From Oscillospiraceae bacterium (lineage in GTDB: Bacteria > Bacillota > Clostridia > Oscillospirales > Acutalibacteraceae): a stretch of DNA of 6,780 nucleotides. Positions 1 to 5,607 of this stretch are shown here, one piece after another (the first letter of the stretch is position 1; every line of letters begins with the position of its first letter). The position numbers and the translations under genes are program-made. Below the pieces are notes generated by a model. That model had not been told where the DNA came from and searched no databases. It saw only the letters and a program-made list of their open reading frames with translations. Location: positions 1 to 6,780 of the forward strand of contig DOUO01000160.1 of assembly GCA_003520555.1 (NCBI GenBank), read 5' to 3'.

Positions 1-19
1 AACGTTATTGTAGATTATG

Positions 20-50
20 ATTATAGTTTTTTTCTTAAAGCATTTGACAA
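20..50 (-). promoter_or_regulatory. Possible weak promoter beyond rqcP
   Basis: On the minus strand a TTGTCA (45-50) precedes a perfect TATAAT (20-25). The 19-base spacer is longer than the ideal 17. It would drive a gene lying left of the window. The 84 bases after the rqcP stop contain no open reading frame and no convincing terminator hairpin, so a new transcription unit starting here is plausible. The AT-rich context makes a chance match quite possible. Confidence 0.27.
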
Positions 51-84
51 AAGCCGATAATTTTCTCTGCTTTATAACGGTAAC

Positions 85-327
85 TTACACAACCGCTTCG
101 TACATTGAAGCGGCTTCTTCTTTGCGGACAACCTCTTTTACCTCGGTAACGCGAACCTTAACGGTTTTGGCGCCGAGGGTGATTTCAATCACATCGCCCT
201 GCTTAACATCATAAGATGCTCGGGCAGGCTTACCGTTAACCGCGACCCTGCCTGCATCGCAAGCTTCATTTGCCACGGTTCTGCGCTTGATAAGCCGCGA
301 AACCTTTAAATATTTATCAAGTCTCAT
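85..327 (-). CDS. rqcP: RqcP, S4-domain ribosome quality-control factor
   Basis: This encodes an 80-residue protein that is almost entirely one S4 RNA-binding domain, opening with the family signature MRLDKYLKVSRLIKRR and continuing to about residue 60, with a short charged tail. It belongs to the YabO/RqcP (Hsp15-like) family. In Bacillus, RqcP binds the obstructed 50S subunit with RqcH and peptidyl-tRNA and helps add C-terminal alanine tails to stalled nascent chains. The start is the ATG at 325-327: AAGGAG (333-338) sits 5 bases upstream, and S4 homologues begin at this MRLDKYL. The reading frame stays open another 13 codons upstream, but that stretch has no ribosome binding site and does not resemble the family. 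Position after mazG and hup is the classic Firmicutes arrangement. It lies 98 bases beyond hup, with a terminator between them, so it is probably transcribed on its own. Family assignment is firm; function is by homology. Confidence 0.93.
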   Translation of the reverse strand: MRLDKYLKVSRLIKRRTVANEACDAGRVAVNGKPARASYDVKQGDVIEITLGAKTVKVRVTEVKEVVRKEEAASMYEAVV

Positions 328-332
328 GATTT

Positions 333-338
333 CTCCTT
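333..338 (-). promoter_or_regulatory. Ribosome binding site fixing the rqcP start
   Basis: AAGGAG on the minus strand lies 5 bases before the ATG at 325-327. It decides in favour of the 80-residue protein over a 93-residue version starting at 366, which has no comparable site. Confidence 0.85.
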
Positions 339-354
339 TTAAAGAATTAAAATT

Positions 355-383
355 GGTATAAAGCATTAATTGCCGATAAACAA
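355..383 (-). promoter_or_regulatory. Weak candidate promoter for rqcP
   Basis: After the hup terminator the minus strand shows TTGTTT (378-383), a 17-base spacer and TATACC (355-360). The spacing is ideal but each box matches only three or four consensus bases. Its position just after the terminator and about 28 bases before the rqcP start codon is the main argument for it. Confidence 0.38.
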
Positions 384-405
384 AAAAGAGCCGGTTTACG
401 GCTCT
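381..405 (-). terminator. Intrinsic terminator after hup
   Basis: The minus-strand RNA forms a 7-bp stem, AGAGCCG paired with CGGCTCT (399-405 with 387-393), closing a 5-base loop. It runs straight into a tract of U residues read from the A run at 382-387. It begins about 20 bases after the hup stop codon. The stem is GC-rich at its top and followed by the U tract, so this is a textbook Rho-independent terminator. It ends the spoVB-mazG-hup transcript and separates rqcP from it, unless read-through occurs. Confidence 0.88.
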
Positions 406-425
406 CTTTAGCTTTGATTTAAGGA

Positions 426-701
426 TTACTTATTAACGATATCCTTGAATGCCTTGCCTGCCTTAAAAGCGGGAACCTTTGAAGCGGCAATTTCGATTGA
501 GTTGCCTGTTCTGGGATCAACGCCTGTTCTTGCGTTTCTCTGGCGCTGCTCAAATGTACCAAAGCCTGTGAGCTGAACCTTGTCGCCCTCTGCTACCGCG
601 TTGATGATTGTATCGATTGTTGCGGAAAGAGCCTTTTCGGCATCCTTCTTTGAAAGCTCTGCTTTTTCTGCGATTGCAGCAATAAGTTCTGTCTTTTTCA
701 T
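426..701 (-). CDS. hup: HU family nucleoid DNA-binding protein
   Basis: This encodes a 91-residue HU/IHF-family protein of standard length. HU binds DNA as a dimer with little sequence preference, bends it and helps compact the nucleoid. Visible family features are the N-terminal helical segment beginning [20 protein letters not shown], the GFGTFE turn at residues 46-51, and the DNA-binding arm with RTG at 58-60 and PRTG at 63-66. Pro63 is the residue that intercalates into DNA in this family. The arm reads VDPRTG where many homologues have an NPxTG pattern; I regard this as minor. The start is ATG at 699-701, with GGAGGT 8 bases upstream. Its ATG overlaps the mazG stop codon (ATGA), giving translational coupling, and a candidate separate promoter lies inside mazG at 735-762, fitting the high expression usual for HU. 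A terminator follows about 20 bases after the stop. Confidence 0.97.
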   Translation of the reverse strand: MKKTELIAAIAEKAELSKKDAEKALSATIDTIINAVAEGDKVQLTGFGTFEQRQRNARTGVDPRTGNSIEIAASKVPAFKAGKAFKDIVNK

Positions 702-1519
702 GATAGATTACCTCCATTATTTCCTTTTAAATTTATTTTAACTTCATCCCATAGGGAATCAAGCTGTCGGGTTGATGCCGAATCCATGCTTATGCCGCGT
801 GCTTCGGCAAGTTTTTCAAGCATTTCAAAACGCCTGATAAACTTTTCACAGGAATCCTGCAGCGCGTGTTCGCTGTCAATATTCAGAAAACGGGCTACGT
901 TTACAACGGAAAACAGCACGTCGCCGATTTCCTCATAACGGTTTTCCTCGTTTCCGTGGCGTATTGCGACCTCAAGCTCCGTACATTCTTCGTTCAGCTT
1001 GCTGAACGCTTCTTCAAGGGAACCGAAGTCAAGTCCTGCCTTGCGCGCCTTGCGCTGGATTTTTTCGCTGCGGATAAGCGACGGCAGAGCCTTTGAAACA
1101 CCCTGCATTGCCTGTGTGTGATTTTTCTGAGATTTGGTTTTTCTTTTGACCTCGTCCCAGTTTGAAAGAGCCTCGTCAACATTGCCGGCGGTTTTGTCGC
1201 CGAAAACATGAGGATGGCGGATAATGAGCTTTTTGCACAGACCGTCCACCACGCCGTTTAAATCAAAACGGTTTTGTTCGCTTTCCATTTCACTGTGAAG
1301 CGCGACCTGCAAAAGCACGTCGCCGAGTTCCTCCTTAAGAAGTTCGGAATCCTCGGTGTCAATAGCTTCAATTGCCTCATAGGTTTCCTCAATGAAGTTT
1401 GCGCGAATTGAATGGTGCGTCTGTTCCCTGTCCCACGGACAGCCGTCGGGCGCTCTGAGGATACGGACTATTTCAACCAAATCCTCAAACCCGTATTCGG
1501 ACTTTTCTTTAAAATTCAT
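698..1519 (-). CDS. mazG: MazG nucleoside triphosphate pyrophosphohydrolase
   Basis: This encodes a 273-residue protein, close to the length of the free-standing E. coli enzyme, made of two MazG all-alpha domains. MazG hydrolyses NTPs and dNTPs to the monophosphate and pyrophosphate, clearing abnormal nucleotides; in E. coli it is also linked to ppGpp control. Domain 1 contains GCPWDREQT (residues 26-34), an EExxE helix (Glu44, Glu45, Glu48) and ExxD (Glu64, Asp67), the magnesium ligands. Domain 2 repeats the pattern with Glu177, Glu178, Glu181 and Glu197, Asp200. In Bacillus the homologue carries an extra N-terminal tetrapyrrole-methylase-like domain; it is absent here. The start is ATG at 1517-1519, with GGAG at 1529-1532, nine bases upstream. 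It follows the flippase gene by 50 bases without a terminator, and its TGA overlaps the hup ATG. The Gly-Gly codons near its C terminus double as the hup ribosome binding site. Confidence 0.96.
   Translation of the reverse strand: MNFKEKSEYGFEDLVEIVRILRAPDGCPWDREQTHHSIRANFIEETYEAIEAIDTEDSELLKEELGDVLLQVALHSEMESEQNRFDLNGVVDGLCKKLIIRHPHVFGDKTAGNVDEALSNWDEVKRKTKSQKNHTQAMQGVSKALPSLIRSEKIQRKARKAGLDFGSLEEAFSKLNEECTELEVAIRHGNEENRYEEIGDVLFSVVNVARFLNIDSEHALQDSCEKFIRRFEMLEKLAEARGISMDSASTRQLDSLWDEVKINLKGNNGGNLS
710..715 (-). promoter_or_regulatory. hup ribosome binding site inside mazG
   Basis: GGAGGT on the minus strand lies 8 bases before the hup ATG. It also encodes two consecutive glycines near the MazG C terminus. 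Ribosomes finishing mazG pass over it and terminate on the overlapping ATGA, so coupled reinitiation and independent initiation are both possible. Confidence 0.85.
735..762 (-). promoter_or_regulatory. Candidate hup promoter within mazG
   Basis: Inside the last codons of mazG the minus strand has TTGATT (757-762), a 16-base spacer and TAAAAT (735-740, five of six consensus bases). Transcription would begin near 728, giving a leader of about 27 bases that contains the GGAGGT site. The -35 hexamer is identical to that of the zinc-ribbon gene promoter at 4131-4159. An own promoter would let HU be made at a higher level than MazG. Confidence 0.5.
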
Positions 1520-1569
1520 TTGCCTTATCTCCGAATCTGCGGATTTTTGAAATCCTACAGTTAACTATT

Positions 1570-3369
1570 TTACCCAATTAAATGCAATTTTTCAAGTGTT
1601 TTTGCAATTTTTTCACCTTTTGGAAGAATTTTGATTTCTTCTGCGGTAAATGTCTTAATTATTAGTAAAATTGCAATATAAACTACCGCCGCAGCCAGGA
1701 TTGCGCACACCGTTGATATACGATGATTGACATGCGGAGCCAAAAGAAGGTTAACAAAGTATGCCGTCGCGACACTGCAAACCGCTCCGATAAGCGGTTT
1801 CACGGTGGTTGAAAAGAAGTTCGGGACAACGTGACTGTACCTGACAAGCAGATACATACCGATTACGCAGATTAACGCGTAGGAAATCAGCGAACCTGCC
1901 GTTGCTCCCTGAATGTTGATTTCCGGGATACTTACAAAAATCCATGACGTGCCGATTTTTACAAGCATGCAGATGGTGTACAAAATCATGGGAAGCTTAA
2001 CCTTGCCGATACCGTTAAGCATACTGCATATCGGTGTGATGATAGCGGTGAATATGGTTGTGATACCCATAAGGCTGAGCACGTTGCCGCCGATGTTTAT
2101 GATGTCGGGGCTTGAATATATGAACGCCATAACGGGGCGCGACAACACCGCAAGTCCCAAAGCCATGGGAAGCGTGAACATCATTGTCATTTTCAGCACG
2201 GTGTCAATTGAGCTTTTAAGCTCCTTTTTGTCGCCCTTTGTCCACGCGCTTGTAACGTTTGGCATCGCGCTTGAGCCGAACACCTGCGTAACCGCGGTGA
2301 CAAGCTGCATAAGCGTAAGCGACGCGCCGTAACAGCCCCAAAGGCTGGTGTGAATTGTGGATTTATCGCCGTAGAATACCTCCGGCGGATAAAACTTGTG
2401 GTACTGAGCGAAAAGCGCGTCGGCGTTGGTGTGCGACATATTGAACAGCACGTTCTGAATTATTGCCGCGTCGATGATTGAGCCTATGCTCATTACAAGC
2501 GTGCCGCCTACTATGGGAATCGCGGTTTTAATGATGATGCTCAGGGTTTCCTTTTTCCTTCTTGCGTCAACAGACGCTTCAAGGTACTGCCTTGGAATTC
2601 CGTCTCCGCCTATTTTATACTTGAGCATCAGGTACAGGAACGAACAGAAGCTTGCGATTGAAATGCCGCATATATTGCCGGCAACCGAAAACGCGAGAAT
2701 TGTGTTATGGGCTTCTACGTCATTCTTAAAGCGGAAAAACAAAAACGTGTGGGTGTGATGATAATTCTCCATTCCGAACTTCATAATGAGAAACGCGAAC
2801 AGCGCGCCGAGCACAAGCTTTACAACCGCTTCGACGACCTCGGAAACCGCGGTGGGAAACATATTGCGCTGTCCCTCAAAATAGCCGCGGTAAATTGAAG
2901 TGAGGCATCCAAATAGAATTGTGGGCGCAAGCGCCATCATCGCGTATACGGAATAAGGGGATTTTATTACGTTAAAGGCATAAGGAAAGCTGACAATTAT
3001 CATTCCGAGCATACAGACAAGTCCGACAATAAGAAAAATCGGAATTGAAAGGCCGTGAATTTGCTTGACGTCCTTGTAACGCTTTTCAGCCATATTTTGC
3101 GATATGAGCCTTGAAATAACAATGGGAAGTCCGCCTGTTGCCACTGTGAAAATCAGAACGAAGATTTCATACGCGTTGTTGTAAAGACCTACTCCCATTG
3201 AGGCAAAGCTGTCGCCGAACATTGAGTAGATGTCGGCAAGAATAACCTTGTCAAGAAGTCCGAAAACCTTGACAACAATCATGCTTACCGTCAGTATTGC
3301 CGCGCCTTTGACAAATGCCTTGGACGCGTTTTGCTCGGAGTCCGCAACAGCGTTATATTTTTTTGACAA
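1570..3369 (-). CDS. spoVB: SpoVB/MurJ-like lipid-linked precursor flippase
   Basis: This encodes an integral membrane protein of 599 residues with many hydrophobic helices, of the MOP superfamily (polysaccharide/SpoVB branch). Such proteins flip undecaprenyl-linked precursors, probably lipid II, across the cytoplasmic membrane; SpoVB acts in spore cortex formation. Evidence includes GGLPIVISRLIS (residues 79-90 from the TTG start) and YRGYFEGQRNMFPTA (160-174), both typical of SpoVB, and the location before mazG-hup-rqcP. The start is a TTG at 3367-3369, preceded by GGAGG at a 7-base spacing; the frame stays open to an ATG at 3424-3426, but that start lacks a site and would overlap the promoter. 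The protein is longer than the roughly 520-540 residues I expect for SpoVB. The extra length appears to lie in hydrophilic loops around residues 198-222 and 309-343. A housekeeping MurJ-type or other glycan flippase role is possible; the substrate cannot be read from sequence. Confidence 0.88.
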   Translation of the reverse strand: MSKKYNAVADSEQNASKAFVKGAAILTVSMIVVKVFGLLDKVILADIYSMFGDSFASMGVGLYNNAYEIFVLIFTVATGGLPIVISRLISQNMAEKRYKDVKQIHGLSIPIFLIVGLVCMLGMIIVSFPYAFNVIKSPYSVYAMMALAPTILFGCLTSIYRGYFEGQRNMFPTAVSEVVEAVVKLVLGALFAFLIMKFGMENYHHTHTFLFFRFKNDVEAHNTILAFSVAGNICGISIASFCSFLYLMLKYKIGGDGIPRQYLEASVDARRKKETLSIIIKTAIPIVGGTLVMSIGSIIDAAIIQNVLFNMSHTNADALFAQYHKFYPPEVFYGDKSTIHTSLWGCYGASLTLMQLVTAVTQVFGSSAMPNVTSAWTKGDKKELKSSIDTVLKMTMMFTLPMALGLAVLSRPVMAFIYSSPDIINIGGNVLSLMGITTIFTAIITPICSMLNGIGKVKLPMILYTICMLVKIGTSWIFVSIPEINIQGATAGSLISYALICVIGMYLLVRYSHVVPNFFSTTVKPLIGAVCSVATAYFVNLLLAPHVNHRISTVCAILAAAVVYIAILLIIKTFTAEEIKILPKGEKIAKTLEKLHLIG

Positions 3370-3376
3370 AATAAAT

Positions 3377-3381
3377 CCTCC
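3377..3381 (-). promoter_or_regulatory. Ribosome binding site fixing a TTG start
   Basis: GGAGG on the minus strand lies 7 bases before TTG at 3367-3369. No ATG or GTG stands at a suitable distance. This indicates that the flippase begins at TTG with Ser-Lys-Lys-Tyr, not at the ATG 19 codons upstream. Confidence 0.88.
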
Positions 3382-3393
3382 AAATATAACAGT

Positions 3394-3422
3394 ATTGTAT
3401 GCTTGGCACAAATTTCTGTCTG
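3394..3422 (-). promoter_or_regulatory. Candidate promoter of the spoVB-mazG-hup unit
   Basis: The minus strand has CAGACA (3417-3422), a 17-base spacer and TACAAT (3394-3399), which are four-of-six and five-of-six matches to the sigma-A boxes. Transcription would start near 3387, leaving a short leader with the GGAGG site. The same -10 extended leftwards reads CATACAAT (3394-3401), which matches the -10 consensus of the sporulation mother-cell factor sigma-E. The region where a sigma-E -35 would sit (CAGACAG, 14 bases away) is a poor match. Which factor uses it is unresolved. Confidence 0.48.
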
Positions 3423-3431
3423 ACACAACAC

Positions 3432-3452
3432 GGGAGGCCTTATCAGCCTCCC
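3432..3452 (-). terminator. GC-rich stem-loop, possible terminator lacking a U tract
   Basis: GGGAGGC (3446-3452 on the minus strand) pairs perfectly with GCCTCCC (3432-3438) across a 7-base loop. It stands between the zinc-ribbon gene stop and the spoVB promoter, where a terminator is expected. It is followed by GTGTTGTGTC and not by a run of U, so termination would be inefficient or depend on a factor. It could instead be an RNA 3'-end stabiliser. On the plus strand there is no U tract either. Confidence 0.5.
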
Positions 3453-3454
3453 CT

Positions 3455-3468
3455 ATTGAATATTCAAT
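3455..3468. repeat. 14-bp perfect palindrome, ATTGAATATTCAAT
   Basis: ATTGAAT is followed directly by its exact reverse complement. It lies between the stop codon of the zinc-ribbon gene and the GC-rich stem-loop, about 33 bases upstream of the spoVB -35. With no loop it is a poor RNA hairpin but a good shape for a dimeric DNA-binding protein. No second copy was noticed in the window. Confidence 0.5.
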
Positions 3469-3477
3469 TTACTAAAA

Positions 3478-4098
3478 TTATACAAACAAATCGTCTGACG
3501 CGTCGTCAACACTGACAACGTCCTGAGCGGCTTTTTTTACTTCTTCAGCCTTATCCTCAGCCGCTTCCTTTACATCCGCGACAGCGTTCTGCACGGCTTC
3601 GCTTACCTGCTGAGCGGTTTCGGCTGCCGCTGTCTTTACTTCCTTCGCGGCTTCCTCAAAGGTTTCACCCTCTGCCGCTTCGCAAGTCTTTTCCTCTGCC
3701 GCCATCACAGCCTGCTCCGCGGAAGCGTCCTCAAGCTTTGTACCGCAGATGTTGCAGAATACAGAGTTCTTGGGAACCCTTGCTTCGCACTGGGGGCATT
3801 TCCTTTGGCTCTTGATTTGAGCGATGTGACCGTTGATGATGTTGAGGTTTTCGATAAGCTCCTTGATTTCTTCAATGAGCTGTTCCTTTTCGGCAAACAA
3901 ATCCGTGCCGTGAACCTCAGACTTATATGTTACCTTACCAAGCTCTTTAAGCTTTTTGTTGATTTCGCCTCTGATTTCAGCGGCTGAAATTTTATGCTTT
4001 GAAGCGTCGTAAAAAATTACAGCTTTCTTTGAAACAGCTGACGCCGCGGCTTTGGCGTTTACAACAGCGTCGTCAAAAAATGTATCAAATTTTCCCAT
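3478..4098 (-). CDS. Zinc-ribbon protein with Ala/Glu/Lys-rich helical tail, function unknown
   Basis: This encodes a 206-residue soluble protein with no signal peptide or membrane segment. Residues 1-97 look helical and charged, with a likely coiled coil at about 66-97. Residues 101-118 form a zinc ribbon of two knuckles, CPQC and CNIC (Cys101, Cys104, Cys115, Cys118), ending GTKL. From about residue 125 to 195 the chain is dominated by Ala, Glu, Lys and Val in an amphipathic pattern resembling LEA-like or apolipoprotein-like helices, ending in an acidic DD-rich tail. Small proteins pairing a helical N-terminal part with a zinc ribbon are common in clostridia and generally uncharacterised. 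The start is ATG at 4096-4098, with AAAGG nine bases upstream; a TTG three codons earlier directly abuts that site and is unlikely. It has its own strong promoter and lies between hemZ and spoVB. I do not recognise a specific family and assign no function. It is very likely a real gene. Confidence 0.88.
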   Translation of the reverse strand: MGKFDTFFDDAVVNAKAAASAVSKKAVIFYDASKHKISAAEIRGEINKKLKELGKVTYKSEVHGTDLFAEKEQLIEEIKELIENLNIINGHIAQIKSQRKCPQCEARVPKNSVFCNICGTKLEDASAEQAVMAAEEKTCEAAEGETFEEAAKEVKTAAAETAQQVSEAVQNAVADVKEAAEDKAEEVKKAAQDVVSVDDASDDLFV

Positions 4099-4107
4099 AT
4101 AAACCAA

Positions 4108-4112
4108 CCTTT
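4108..4112 (-). promoter_or_regulatory. Ribosome binding site of the zinc-ribbon gene
   Basis: AAAGG on the minus strand is nine bases before the ATG at 4096-4098. It touches the alternative TTG at 4105-4107, leaving no room for initiation there. It therefore supports the 206-residue form. Confidence 0.7.
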
Positions 4113-4125
4113 CGTTTTTTGTTAG

Positions 4126-4138
4126 GGTATATTATACC
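4126..4138. repeat. 13-bp palindrome over the -10 box
   Basis: GGTATA and TATACC flank a single central base, forming a perfect odd-length inverted repeat that completely covers the TATAAT of the zinc-ribbon gene promoter. A repressor bound here would block polymerase. Part of the symmetry follows from the self-complementary nature of TATA, so only the GG/CC ends add information. Confidence 0.35.
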
Positions 4139-4159
4139 ACGTTTATTAATAATAATCAA
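4131..4159 (-). promoter_or_regulatory. Strong sigma-A-type promoter of the zinc-ribbon gene
   Basis: The minus strand has TTGATT (4154-4159), an exact 17-base spacer and a perfect TATAAT (4131-4136). The TGG just before the -10 gives the extended -10 TGnTATAAT. Transcription would start near 4124, a leader of about 26 bases. The -35 is only a few bases past the hemZ stop codon, and no terminator lies between, so some read-through from hemZ is likely as well. Confidence 0.85.
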
Positions 4160-4161
4160 CC

Positions 4162-5607
4162 TTATAATTGACCATAAAACGCCTTTATTGAGTCTTTTCT
4201 TTTAATCAATTCTTCGAATCTGTCTATATATTCATATGGATATTTGAAATTAAATATCCGTTCAAGATATCCCGAATTCGGATTTTTGAGCTTTGTGACC
4301 GCGCCCGAACCGCAGCCGAGGATTGTATGGGTTTCGTCCATGACGTAGGCGTTGTAGTAGCTTTCGCTTCCCGGCTTTGCCCAACCTACGTTTTCAAGGT
4401 TGCCCACCATGCGCGTTTGGCGGTAAAGATAATACGGCAGGAAGCCCTCAGCCGTAAGGCGGCCTTGCGCGTATTCCAGCATTTCACGCGCGCGGCAGGC
4501 GTCGTCCTTATTCAGCGTTACGCCTTCGGTTGTCAGGCGTGAGGCGCGTTTTACACAAAGCGTATGCACGGTTATGCTTTCCGCCTTAAGCCTGAGGATT
4601 TCATCAAGCGAATGTTTAAAGCTTTCGGCGCTGTCACCCGGAAGTCCGGCAATGAGGTCGGTATTGATGTTGTCAAAGCCGCAGGCTCGCGCAAGCTCAA
4701 AAGCGCGGTAAAAATCCTCGACGGTGTGTTTTCTGCCGATATTTTGCAGGGTTTGCGGATTTAAGGTCTGGGGATTAATGCTTATTCTTCCGACTTTATA
4801 TTCTTTTAAAGCATTAAGCTTTTCCGAATCAATAGTGTCCGGTCTGCCTGCCTCAACGGTAAATTCACGGCAGCGCGACATATCAAAGCAGGTGTTTACC
4901 GTATTCAGCACTTCGCCGAGCTGTTCGGCGTCAAGCGTTGTGGGCGTACCTCCGCCGAAGTACACGCTTTCAAGCCGCAGCCCGAGCTCGGAAGCGATTT
5001 CCGCGGTGATTTTAAGCTCCTCGGTAAGCAGCCGCGTATACGGAGCAATCAGCTTTTTGGCACGTTCAACCGACGACATGACAAACGAGCAGTAGCTGCA
5101 GCGCGACGGACAAAACGGAATTCCGACGTAAAGGCTGAACGATTCGGGCTTTGAAAGCGACAGGATTTTTGCCTCGTTGCGTTCGGTTTGAGCGGCAAGG
5201 CTGATTTTTTCATCGCTTACAAAAAAGCTTTCGGAAAAAACTTTTTTTGCGTATTCCTCACCCTTTTCAAGCGCAAGTCTGCGAAACAGCTTTATCGGCC
5301 GAACGCCGGTAAGCAGTCCCCACGGCTGTGAAACGCCGCTGAGCTCGGAAAGCAGCCTGTAAAGAAGCTGTACCGTCCGCAGCTCGGTTTCGTCACGGTT
5401 ATCCGCGACGGGTTCGGCGTCAAGAGCTTTGTCAAAGTCTCCGACGCTTACGCGCACGCCGATTTTTTCGCCTGATTCAGCGTAAACAAAGGGTTTTTCA
5501 ACGGTTTCAAACTCTTTGCGCACGTTAATTTTTTCGTTCGGGAAATACAAACGCGTAAGATTTTCAAGCTCAAATCCGAAGGGATTATTTTTGACGTAAA
5601 GGTTCAT
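4162..5607 (-). CDS. hemZ: HemZ, radical SAM coproporphyrinogen dehydrogenase-like protein
   Basis: This encodes a 481-residue member of the HemN/HemW/HemZ radical SAM family. The Fe4S4-binding motif CPSRCSYCSF places Cys166, Cys170 and Cys173; the SAM-binding GGGTPT follows at 218-223. Further HemN-like blocks are RISINPQTLNPQTLQNIGRKHT (split: RISINPQ at 274-280, GRKHT at 291-295) and NTDLIAGLPGD at 315-325. The N-terminal 150 residues, including WGLLTGVRPIKL (96-107), are the extension that separates HemZ from HemW. The family name implies oxygen-independent conversion of coproporphyrinogen III to protoporphyrinogen IX, but the cluster motif ends in Phe, as in HemW, where HemN has a fourth Cys, so a different porphyrin- or haem-related role is possible. 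The ATG overlaps the preceding stop by one base (TGATG), with GAGGA at a 7-base spacing. In many clostridia hisS and aspS follow; here the zinc-ribbon gene does. Confidence 0.92.
   Translation of the reverse strand: MNLYVKNNPFGFELENLTRLYFPNEKINVRKEFETVEKPFVYAESGEKIGVRVSVGDFDKALDAEPVADNRDETELRTVQLLYRLLSELSGVSQPWGLLTGVRPIKLFRRLALEKGEEYAKKVFSESFFVSDEKISLAAQTERNEAKILSLSKPESFSLYVGIPFCPSRCSYCSFVMSSVERAKKLIAPYTRLLTEELKITAEIASELGLRLESVYFGGGTPTTLDAEQLGEVLNTVNTCFDMSRCREFTVEAGRPDTIDSEKLNALKEYKVGRISINPQTLNPQTLQNIGRKHTVEDFYRAFELARACGFDNINTDLIAGLPGDSAESFKHSLDEILRLKAESITVHTLCVKRASRLTTEGVTLNKDDACRAREMLEYAQGRLTAEGFLPYYLYRQTRMVGNLENVGWAKPGSESYYNAYVMDETHTILGCGSGAVTKLKNPNSGYLERIFNFKYPYEYIDRFEELIKRKDSIKAFYGQL

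Noticed and set aside
44..78. Perfect TTGACA (44-49) on the plus strand as a promoter
   Set aside because: The nearest -10-like sequence, TATAAC at 73-78, is 23 bases away, far too long a spacer. No plus-strand gene follows.
1541..1555. Inverted repeat GGATTT-TTG-AAATCC between the flippase gene and mazG as a terminator
   Set aside because: The stem is only 6 bp, half A/T, with a 3-base loop and no U tract. mazG follows at once, so it is not a convincing terminator.
1913..2332. A hydrophobic 139-codon plus-strand frame opposite the flippase gene
   Set aside because: Antisense of transmembrane-coding DNA often looks hydrophobic. There is no start signal and it lies wholly inside a confident gene.
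3370..3426. N-terminal extension of the flippase from an ATG at 3424-3426
   Set aside because: It adds 19 residues unlike the family, lacks a ribosome binding site and would overlap the candidate promoter. The GGAGG-TTG start explains the gene better.
3530..3720. Repetitive Ala/Glu/Lys codons in the zinc-ribbon gene as a DNA repeat or CRISPR-like array
   Set aside because: The similarity is at the amino-acid composition level only. There are no exact, regularly spaced nucleotide repeats.
4724..5095. A 123-codon plus-strand frame opposite hemZ
   Set aside because: It is a Ser-rich shadow of the radical SAM gene, with no ribosome binding site and no family resemblance.
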